Source: Clostridiales bacterium
GTDB taxonomy: Bacteria; Bacillota; Clostridia; Saccharofermentanales; UBA5734
Direction: 5' to 3'
Assembly: GCA_003532195.1 (NCBI GenBank)
Contig: DOFA01000258.1
Location: 7,967-16,541 of the forward strand
DNA length: 8,575 nucleotides
Shown: one piece after another, positions 1 to 5,231 of the stretch
Numbering within the stretch: position 1 is the stretch's first letter
Layout of the letters: every line of letters begins with the position of its first letter
The notes under the pieces: generated by a model
What the model was told of the DNA's origin: nothing
What the model saw: only the letters and a program-made list of their open reading frames with translations
Database searches by the model: none
Made by a program: the position numbers and the translations under genes

Positions 1-224
1 CCCGTACTGATTACCGGCTGATCCAATGGCTGCTCAAGCAAACGAACGGCAAGCCGGGCACCATCCGCTGCACCCACGAGAATATTGCTTTTGAACTCGG
101 AACAGCCCGCGAAGTCGTCTCGCGCTTGCTGGGTGATCTGAAAAGCAAAGGCTGCGTTGCGCTCAGCCGCGAAAAAATCGAGGTTATCAAGCCGGCGGCA
201 CTCAGGCAGCTGCTGGTTTCCTGA
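1..224 (+). CDS. Crp/Fnr-family transcriptional regulator, C-terminal DNA-binding domain (5' partial)
   Basis: The gene enters from the left edge; its frame starts at base 3 and ends at TGA 222-224, leaving the last 73 residues. These form a winged helix-turn-helix of the Crp type. The stretch THENIAFELGTAREVVSRLL has the typical arrangement in which the first helix holds the IA-ELG pattern and the recognition helix holds T-REVVSRLL. The wing and the end, KIEVIKPAALRQLL, also fit the family. The N-terminal cyclic-nucleotide-binding-like sensor domain lies outside the window, so the signal sensed (oxygen, NO, redox, a nucleotide or another ligand) cannot be told. The gene converges on the CDGSH gene with only ten bases between the two stop codons. 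No terminator with a clear U-run is visible in between, so the two transcripts may overlap. The family assignment is firm; the exact subfamily is unknown. Confidence 0.88.
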   Translation, partial: RTDYRLIQWLLKQTNGKPGTIRCTHENIAFELGTAREVVSRLLGDLKSKGCVALSREKIEVIKPAALRQLLVS

Positions 225-234
225 CGTCAGCCGG

Positions 235-933
235 TCATACACGGTCATGATATTCGGCTGCTACATGGCTCGCATCGCAAAAAGGTTTGTTACAGGATTT
301 GCCGCACCGGCAAAGAGCCAAGCGATTCCTCACCTCATAAGTAAAACCGTCTTCTGATTCAATCGGTATATTACCTTTGACATAGATCGGGCCGCTGATG
401 TCCAGCGGATTATCCTGCAGAATTTCTATAGAAGGTTCAAAATCGGGTTCGATCGGGGTTCCGTCTTTTTCGAGCACGACCAGCCGTCCGGACGGACATT
501 CGCAGGCTGCTTTTATCGCTTCTTGCCTCAGGTTTGGATCATTCGAGTTTTCGGTCAGTTCCCAGGCATTCCCTTCGCCTCGTTGGCAGAAACGGACGTA
601 CGCACACCGATCATCATCCAGCAGATCCAGGTTGGGCCCCTCGAGAAGTTCTGCCCGATTAGCATAATCGGCGCGGGAAGCAGTCTCCTTGCCGACGAAG
701 CCGGCTTTAACATGTGATCCGTCACAGTAGGGGGATTTTTTCGTCTGGCCGCAGCGGCAAAGTGAATATTTCTCCTGCAGGGGAAATCTCCGGCCTTGAT
801 GGTATTCGTTGCAATTTCCTCTGGAAATGATGATCATCTCAGATAAGGGAATCCTGCCTGAAACAAGGTAGGGCCCATCCTTCAGTATCTTGATTTTGAT
901 CTCACTTTTTTTATTTTTATCAACATCCGGCAT
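235..933 (-). CDS. Triple-module CDGSH iron-sulfur protein (CDGSH - 4Fe-4S-like - CDGSH)
   Basis: A 232-residue soluble protein with no signal peptide or membrane segment. Two CDGSH iron-sulfur modules frame a central Cys-containing domain. Module 1 has C59-x-C61-x8-C70-D-G-S-H74. Module 2 has C208-x-C210-x8-C219-D-A-S-H223, with Gly replaced by Ala in the signature. Each such set (three Cys, one His) normally binds a redox-active [2Fe-2S] cluster. The middle region, about residues 100-175, holds C110, C116, C144 and C146 in a FCQRG...CECPSGRLV context, resembling the divergent single-cluster 4Fe-4S domain found in related proteins. Expected role: electron transfer or Fe-S and redox homeostasis in the cytoplasm; no specific reaction is known for this architecture. 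The start is ATG 933-931. It is supported by GGAGGG (complement of 941-946), seven bases upstream and lying inside the end of cysK, whose stop is only three bases away. It is therefore translationally linked to cysK and is the last gene of the Rrf2-cysK operon. Confidence 0.9.
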   Translation of the reverse strand: MPDVDKNKKSEIKIKILKDGPYLVSGRIPLSEMIIISRGNCNEYHQGRRFPLQEKYSLCRCGQTKKSPYCDGSHVKAGFVGKETASRADYANRAELLEGPNLDLLDDDRCAYVRFCQRGEGNAWELTENSNDPNLRQEAIKAACECPSGRLVVLEKDGTPIEPDFEPSIEILQDNPLDISGPIYVKGNIPIESEDGFTYEVRNRLALCRCGKSCNKPFCDASHVAAEYHDRV

Positions 934-936
934 TTG

Positions 937-1875
937 CTAGCCCTCCGGTTCCGAAAACATCGGCGTCGTCAAATACCGTTCACCGGTGTCCGGAAGCAGA
1001 ACCACGATCGTTTTGCCTTTGTTTTCCGGCCGTCTGGCCAGCTCTGCCGCCGCCCAGGCTGCAGCGCCCGATGATATGCCAACGAGTATGCCCTCGGATT
1101 TGGCGAGATTTCTGCACGCTGCAAAAGCATCCTCGTTTTCTACAGCAATGATTTCATCATAAATGGCCGTATTCAGCGTATCCGGAATGAAGCCGGCGCC
1201 GATACCTTGAATTTTATGCGTACCGGCTATACCCTTGGATAGAATGGGCGATCCGGCAGGTTCGACCGCGACGATCCTGATCTCCGGATTTTTAGCTTTC
1301 AGATATTCGCCGGCGCCGCTGATGGTGCCTCCCGTACCGACTCCGACCACGAACAGATCCACCTGTCCGCCTGTGTCCTTCCAGATTTCGGGTCCGGTGG
1401 TTGCCTTGTGCGCAGCCGGATTTGCCGGGTTGGTGAACTGGATGGGAATATAACTGTCCGGAGTGGACGCCGCCAGTTCATCCGCTTTGGCGATGGCTCC
1501 TTTCATGCCTTTGGCGCCCTCAGTGAGAACGAGTTCCGCTCCATAAGCTTTCAATAGGCTTCGGCGCTCGACACTCATCGTTTCCGGCATGGTGAGTATG
1601 ATCCGATAACCCCTGGCTGCCGCAATCGAAGCAAGGCCGATGCCCGTATTGCCGCTGGTCGGTTCGATAATGACCGAGCCCGGTTTGAGCAGGCCCCTGG
1701 CTTCGGCATCATCGATCATCGCCTTGGCAATCCTGTCCTTGACGCTGCCTGCCGGATTAAAAAAGTCGAGCTTGGCCAGGATTTTGGCTTCAAGCTGATT
1801 TGCCTTTCCGTAATTGACCAGCTCCAGAATGGGTGTTCTGCCAATCAGATCCGAAATAGTTTTATAAATTTTCAT
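937..1875 (-). CDS. cysK: Cysteine synthase A (O-acetylserine sulfhydrylase)
   Basis: A 312-residue PLP enzyme of fold type II, full length for the family. It converts O-acetyl-L-serine and sulfide to L-cysteine and acetate in the cytoplasm. Visible landmarks: the PLP lysine K46 in NPAGSVKDRIA; the substrate-binding loop EPTSGNTG at 71-78; the PLP-phosphate-binding glycine loop GVGTGGTISG at 178-187; the GISSGAA segment at 266-272, whose Ser contacts the pyridine nitrogen; and the family-typical end LLPDTGERYLTTPMF. Cystathionine beta-synthase and O-phosphoserine sulfhydrylase are related, but the length and motif spelling favour CysK. Its ATG overlaps the stop of the Rrf2 gene (ATGA at 1875-1872), and AGGAAGGGAAAG lies just upstream, so the two are co-translated. 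No serine acetyltransferase gene (cysE) is present in the window. Control is probably by the Rrf2 regulator in front of it. Confidence 0.96.
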   Translation of the reverse strand: MKIYKTISDLIGRTPILELVNYGKANQLEAKILAKLDFFNPAGSVKDRIAKAMIDDAEARGLLKPGSVIIEPTSGNTGIGLASIAAARGYRIILTMPETMSVERRSLLKAYGAELVLTEGAKGMKGAIAKADELAASTPDSYIPIQFTNPANPAAHKATTGPEIWKDTGGQVDLFVVGVGTGGTISGAGEYLKAKNPEIRIVAVEPAGSPILSKGIAGTHKIQGIGAGFIPDTLNTAIYDEIIAVENEDAFAACRNLAKSEGILVGISSGAAAWAAAELARRPENKGKTIVVLLPDTGERYLTTPMFSEPEG

Positions 1876-2330
1876 AATCTTTCCCTTCCTGCTGCTGTTG
1901 CCTTATTTCGCGGATTCGAAGCCATGCTCTGGACTATCAGATCCTCGATAGTTATGCCTTCTAAAAATTCATCGATCAGCCGATTCAGTTTTCGCCACAT
2001 AGGAAGCGTGACGCAGCTGTCAGACCGGTTGCAGGTGTTGGTTTTATATTCAAGGCAGGTCACCGGAGCCAGGCTGCCTTCGGTTAGCTTGAGAATGGAG
2101 CCGACCGTGTATTCCCCGGTGCTCCGGGCGAGCTTATAGCCGCCGTTTTTGCCGCGTAGGCTTAAGACAAACCCGGCGGCATGCAGCGAAGCCATGATTG
2201 CCTCGAGGTATTTCATCGAAATCTGCTGACGGTCCGCGATGGATCGGAGAGAGATATATTGTTCCGGATTCTGCTGGGCCAGATCCGTCATGATGCGTAA
2301 CGCATATCTGCCTTTCGTCGAAACTTTCAT
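1872..2330 (-). CDS. Rrf2-family transcriptional regulator (IscR/CymR-like)
   Basis: A 152-residue winged-helix repressor or activator. The start MKVSTKGRYALR is the hallmark Rrf2 N-terminus. An upstream in-frame ATG at 2369 would add 13 residues that do not belong to the family, so ATG 2330-2328 was chosen; GAAAGGA lies about 12 bases before it. The HTH covers roughly residues 26-60 (ISLRSIADRQQISMKYLEAI), followed by the wing LRGKNGGYKLAR. Three cysteines, C92, C100 and C106, stand where IscR-type proteins hold an Fe-S cluster. The spacing here is C-x7-C-x5-C, against C-x5-C-x5-C in E. coli IscR, and the residue three after the last Cys is Leu109 where IscR has its His ligand. CymR of Bacillus, the cysteine regulator, lacks these cysteines, so this protein is more IscR-like although it heads a cysK operon. 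It probably autoregulates the operon Rrf2-cysK-CDGSH. Whether it senses Fe-S status, O-acetylserine/CysK or both is unresolved. Confidence 0.92.
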   Translation of the reverse strand: MKVSTKGRYALRIMTDLAQQNPEQYISLRSIADRQQISMKYLEAIMASLHAAGFVLSLRGKNGGYKLARSTGEYTVGSILKLTEGSLAPVTCLEYKTNTCNRSDSCVTLPMWRKLNRLIDEFLEGITIEDLIVQSMASNPRNKATAAGRERL

Positions 2331-2390
2331 CGAATACACCGATCCTTTCGTGGCGAACCCGGGAAACAACAGTGTTATATGATATTTACC

Positions 2391-2419
2391 ATTTTACTAT
2401 AGGATTAATAGGAATTCAA
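2391..2419 (-). promoter_or_regulatory. Predicted promoter of the Rrf2-cysK-CDGSH operon
   Basis: Read on the - strand, TTGAAT (2419-2414) is followed after exactly 17 bases by TAAAAT (2396-2391); each box differs from the sigma-A consensus at one position. Transcription would start near 2384, giving a leader of about 50 bases before the Rrf2 start. The spacer holds a direct repeat (ATAGGA on the + strand at 2399-2404 and 2408-2413), which could be part of an autoregulatory site. This is a prediction from sequence only. Confidence 0.6.
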
Positions 2420-2442
2420 GATTATTTCGTATCCTCAAGCAC

Positions 2443-2471
2443 TTGACAGAAGCAGCCAGGGCCGATATGCT
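2443..2471 (+). promoter_or_regulatory. Predicted sigma-A promoter of the arsR-cadA operon
   Basis: TTGACA at 2443-2448 is a perfect -35 box. It is followed after 17 bases by TATGCT at 2466-2471, a good -10 box. The start of transcription is expected near 2478, directly at the left edge of the 28-bp operator. It drives the ArsR-family repressor and, through a 30-base junction, the metal-exporting ATPase. Its -35 box lies only 23 bases from the divergent -35 box of the Rrf2 operon. Confidence 0.8.
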
Positions 2472-2478
2472 TTAAGCA

Positions 2479-2506
2479 GATCATATGATCATATGTTCAT
2501 ATGATC
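2479..2506. promoter_or_regulatory. Operator palindrome, probable binding site of the ArsR-family repressor
   Basis: A 28-bp inverted repeat centred between 2492 and 2493, in which 13 of 14 base pairs match; the only mismatch is 2489/2496. The core contains the TGA-(4-6 bases)-TTCA type of pattern common to ArsR/SmtB operators. It is also a tandem repeat: TCATATGA, TCATATGT, TCATATGA at an exact 8-bp period (2481-2504). It begins at the predicted +1 of the promoter, so a bound repressor would block initiation or escape. Binding by the protein encoded 28 bases downstream is inferred from position and family habit. Confidence 0.8.
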
Positions 2507-2533
2507 AATCTAGTGGAGTGAGGTTCAGCGGTG

Positions 2534-2899
2534 ATGAATAAAAAGAATGCTATCGAACGATGCGACTCCCCCGCGATCCATGAGAACACGGTAGAAAGCG
2601 TCCGGGGCCGGTTGCCTGCTGAAGATGCTCTTTTTGATCTGGCCGAATTATTTAAAATATTCGGCGATTCGACGCGCATCCGGATCCTGTCCGTCCTTTT
2701 CGAAACGGAAACCTGCGTTTGTGACATCGCCTGTCTGCTTAATATGACCCAGTCGGCTATTTCGCACCAACTGCGGATCCTCAAGCAAGCCAAATTAGTT
2801 CAAAACCGCCGGGACGGCAAAACTATCTATTATTCCCTGGCCGATGATCACGTCAAACTGATTTTTGATCAAGGCTTAATTCATATAACCGAGCCGTAA
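2534..2899 (+). CDS. ArsR/SmtB-family metal-responsive repressor (CadC/CzrA-like)
   Basis: A 121-residue winged-helix repressor that should leave the DNA when it binds Zn, Cd or Pb, releasing the downstream exporter. The fold is seen from residue 29 on. FKIFGDSTRIRIL is the typical helix before the metal site, and LNMTQSAISHQLRILKQA (about 68-85) is the HTH with the recognition helix. RRDGKTIYYSL is the beta-wing. Two metal sites look possible. The alpha-3 type site has C61-V-C63 plus an N-terminal C10 (and H16), as in CadC. The alpha-5 type site is D104-x-H106-x10-H117-x2-E120, close to the CzrA D-x-H-x10-H-x2-H pattern with Glu as the last ligand. A GTG at 2531 lies one codon upstream and could be used instead; GGAGTGAGG (2515-2523) serves both, and ATG is preferred. 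It is the first gene of the operon, under the operator at 2479-2506. Family assignment is firm; metal specificity is inferred from the partner ATPase. Confidence 0.95.
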   Translation: MNKKNAIERCDSPAIHENTVESVRGRLPAEDALFDLAELFKIFGDSTRIRILSVLFETETCVCDIACLLNMTQSAISHQLRILKQAKLVQNRRDGKTIYYSLADDHVKLIFDQGLIHITEP

Positions 2900-2914
2900 A
2901 AGCCGGTGTCAGCT

Positions 2915-2921
2915 GAGGAGG
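2915..2921 (+). promoter_or_regulatory. Ribosome binding site fixing the start of the metal ATPase
   Basis: GAGGAGG lies eight bases before ATG 2930. An in-frame GTG at 2906 would add eight residues, but it sits ahead of this strong site and would have no Shine-Dalgarno sequence of its own; the ATG at 2923 is out of frame. The site therefore decides the start at 2930. Confidence 0.85.
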
Positions 2922-2929
2922 CATGCAAC

Positions 2930-5053
2930 ATGAAAACCTCAAACCAGAGGGATATGATTGTTGAAGGACTGGACTGCGCCAACTGCGCAATAAAAATTGA
3001 ACAGCAGGTTCAGCGCATCCGGGGGGTTAAAGCAGCTTCAGTCAACTTTATTACGAAAAAAATGACGATTGAGGTCTTCGACCCGTCAGATTGGCCGGAA
3101 ATACTCAGGCTGGCAGCAGAGACTGCCTCAGCAGTTGAACCTGATGTTCGATTAATCGAGGACATATCTGATCCGGCTTATGATACAGATGAATCAGCAT
3201 CGATAAGCGGGCCGAAAATGATTCGCATTAGCCTTGGTTTAATCATTTTCACAGTCGCCCTGGTTTTCCGGTTCACTGACTGGATTGAGCTGGGTCTGTT
3301 CCTGCTCAGTTATCTTTTAGTCGGCGGCGAGGTCGTCATCAGTGCCATAAAAAAGATCCTGCAAGGAAAAGTATTCGATGAGCATTTCCTGATGAGTGTG
3401 GCAACAATCGGCGCTTTCGCCATCGGCCAGTTTGCCGAAGGCGTCGCGGTCATGCTTTTCTACCAGGTGGGTGAGTTTTTCCAGGACCTCGCAGTCAGCC
3501 GGTCGAGAAAATCGATTAAAGCCCTGCTCGATATTCGGCCGGAATATGCCAACCTGATGCGTGACGGCCAAGTCACCCGGGTCAGGCCTGAAGAGATCCA
3601 TACCGGCGACTTCATTGTCATCAAGCCCGGCGAAAAAATTCCGCTGGACGGCATAGTCAGCGAAGGCCGGTCGCAGCTCGACACATCGGCCATCACCGGT
3701 GAAGCGCTGCCACGGGAAATCGAGACCGGCTATGAGGTCTATTCCGGTTCAATCAACAAAAACGGACCGTTTACGATCCGGGTCACCCGGGAATACGCCG
3801 ATTCCACAGTCGCGAAAATTCTCGATCTGGTCGAGAATGCGAACCGCAAAAAAGCGCCGACTGAAAATTTTATAACCAAATTTGCCCGCTATTACTCCCC
3901 TGCCGTTGTTTTTGCCGCCCTGGCTTTGGCGGTGATTCCGCCGTTGCTGATACCGGACGCCACTTTTGCAGATTGGATCAGAAGGGCGTTAGTCTTCCTG
4001 GTGATTTCCTGTCCCTGCGCCCTGGTTATTTCCATCCCGCTGGGATTTTTCGGCGGAATTGGCGGCGCTGCCAGACAAGGCATCCTATTCAAAGGAAGCA
4101 ATTACCTGGAAGCTCTGAATGCAGCCGATACGATTGTATTTGACAAGACCGGCACATTAACCAAGGGTATATTTGAGGTAGCCCGGATATCCAGCGTCAA
4201 TGCTGGCGGCGAAGCGAAGCTGCTGGAATATGCCGCTTATGCGGAAGCCTATTCCAACCATCCCATTGCCCGGTCGATCCTCCATGCTTATGGCCGGAAG
4301 ATTGACCAGACCGTTTTGGCGGAATATGACGAAGCGGCCGGTCTGGGCACGAAAGTCACAGTCGGAGGGATCCGGATTATGGCTGGGAACGCCCGTTTGA
4401 TGGCGCAGGAAAACATCCTTTTCGATGAACCTGACGAGGTCGGAACAGTCATCCATGTTGCCGCGGACCGCGAATACCTGGGCTATATGGTTATTTCCGA
4501 CCAAATTAAAAAAGACGCAGCCGCCGCCATAACAAATCTGCGCAGCCTGGGCATAAAGAGGATCCTGATGTTCACCGGCGACAGCCAGGCAACTGGTGAT
4601 AGAATCGGCCGGGAGCTTGGCCTGGATCAAGTTCTCAGTGAATTGCTGCCCGGGCAGAAGGTAGCGGAATTTGAAAAACTCGAAGCGCAAAAGCCGCCCG
4701 GACGCAAAATAATATTTGTCGGCGACGGTATAAATGATGCGCCTGTCCTGGCTCGGGCTGATGTGGGCATCGCCATGGGCGGGCTTGGTTCCGACGCAGC
4801 CGTCGAGGCAGCTGATGTGGTGATCATGACCGACGAACCTTCCAAGGTTGCCGGAGCTATCCGGATTGCCCGAAGAACCCGCATGATCGTCTGGCAGAAC
4901 ATCCTCTTCGCCTTCCTGGTCAAAGGCCTTTTCCTGGCCCTGGGCGCGGCGGGCCTGGCCAATATGTGGGAAGCCGTCTTTGCCGATGTCGGCGTGGCGA
5001 TCATTGCTGTTTTTAATGCCATGCGCGTATTATATGTTAAAATGCCGGAGTGA
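2930..5053 (+). CDS. cadA: P1B-2-type heavy-metal-exporting ATPase (Zn2+/Cd2+/Pb2+)
   Basis: A 707-residue inner-membrane pump, normal length for CadA/ZntA. One N-terminal heavy-metal-associated domain (about 8-72) carries the ligand motif GLDCANC (D15, C16, C19). Membrane segments follow at about 98-137 and 152-187. The actuator domain has TGEA at 256-259. The next membrane pair (about 323-375) includes the transport motif C361-P-C363 followed by ALVIS. The phosphorylation site is D405 in DKTGT, the nucleotide-binding domain has the H444-P445 pair, and the hinge is G598-DGINDAP. The last two membrane helices contain K665 and D686, which match in kind and 21-residue spacing the Lys and Asp of ZntA that mark Zn/Cd/Pb pumps; copper pumps have different residues there. 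No catalytic motif is missing. The gene lies 30 bases after the ArsR-family repressor and is clearly co-transcribed with it. No clear terminator was seen after it. The symbol cadA reflects type; zntA would be equally defensible, since the sequence does not separate Cd from Zn preference. Confidence 0.95.
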   Translation: MKTSNQRDMIVEGLDCANCAIKIEQQVQRIRGVKAASVNFITKKMTIEVFDPSDWPEILRLAAETASAVEPDVRLIEDISDPAYDTDESASISGPKMIRISLGLIIFTVALVFRFTDWIELGLFLLSYLLVGGEVVISAIKKILQGKVFDEHFLMSVATIGAFAIGQFAEGVAVMLFYQVGEFFQDLAVSRSRKSIKALLDIRPEYANLMRDGQVTRVRPEEIHTGDFIVIKPGEKIPLDGIVSEGRSQLDTSAITGEALPREIETGYEVYSGSINKNGPFTIRVTREYADSTVAKILDLVENANRKKAPTENFITKFARYYSPAVVFAALALAVIPPLLIPDATFADWIRRALVFLVISCPCALVISIPLGFFGGIGGAARQGILFKGSNYLEALNAADTIVFDKTGTLTKGIFEVARISSVNAGGEAKLLEYAAYAEAYSNHPIARSILHAYGRKIDQTVLAEYDEAAGLGTKVTVGGIRIMAGNARLMAQENILFDEPDEVGTVIHVAADREYLGYMVISDQIKKDAAAAITNLRSLGIKRILMFTGDSQATGDRIGRELGLDQVLSELLPGQKVAEFEKLEAQKPPGRKIIFVGDGINDAPVLARADVGIAMGGLGSDAAVEAADVVIMTDEPSKVAGAIRIARRTRMIVWQNILFAFLVKGLFLALGAAGLANMWEAVFADVGVAIIAVFNAMRVLYVKMPE

Positions 5054-5115
5054 AGTCATATTCTCGTAATTCCCTTGGTGCTGATGGTCTTTCGGTACTT
5101 CTTGCAGATGTTCCA

Positions 5116-5143
5116 TTTACTTGTCATGTATAGGTGCTATAAT
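5116..5143 (+). promoter_or_regulatory. Predicted extended -10 promoter of the large surface protein gene
   Basis: A perfect TATAAT at 5138-5143 is preceded by TGC, giving the extended -10 form TGnTATAAT. A weak -35 box TTTACT lies at 5116-5121, 16 bases upstream. Transcription would start near 5150, leaving a leader of about 80 bases. The rest of the 5054-5231 gap holds no gene, no hairpin with a U-run and no riboswitch that could be recognised. Confidence 0.6.
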
Positions 5144-5231
5144 CATTTTAATTAGTTTTTCAAATTGTATATCAACTGTCCGCAATTGTTGTTTATCTAC
5201 CGTGCAGAGGGTTTATCAGGGGGTGGAATTA

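Noticed and set aside
192..234. Interrupted inverted repeat (CCGGC 192-196 with GCCGG 230-234; TCAGG 202-206 with CCTGA 220-224) at the convergent gene ends, a possible two-way terminator.
   Set aside because: The stems are short, separated by a 5x5 internal mismatch, and no T-run follows on either strand. It is also largely inside the coding sequence, so I could not support a terminator call.
2331..2369. N-terminal extension of the Rrf2 protein from an ATG at 2369.
   Set aside because: The family starts at MKVSTKGRYA; the additional 13 residues have no counterpart in the family and a purine-rich site lies before the internal ATG.
4157..4690. A 177-codon open frame on the - strand inside the metal ATPase gene.
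   Set aside because: It lies antisense to the conserved phosphorylation and nucleotide-binding region of cadA, has no recognisable family features, and is explained by codon bias of the real gene.
5121..5126. TTGTCA as the -35 box of the surface protein promoter.
   Set aside because: It is only 11 bases from TATAAT, too close for a normal sigma-A promoter; TTTACT at 5116-5121 with the extended -10 is the better reading.
5144..5217. Possible riboswitch in the leader of the surface protein gene (c-di-GMP switches often precede such genes in Clostridia).
   Set aside because: The leader is only about 80 bases and shows none of the conserved elements I know for c-di-GMP-I or -II aptamers, nor a terminator hairpin.
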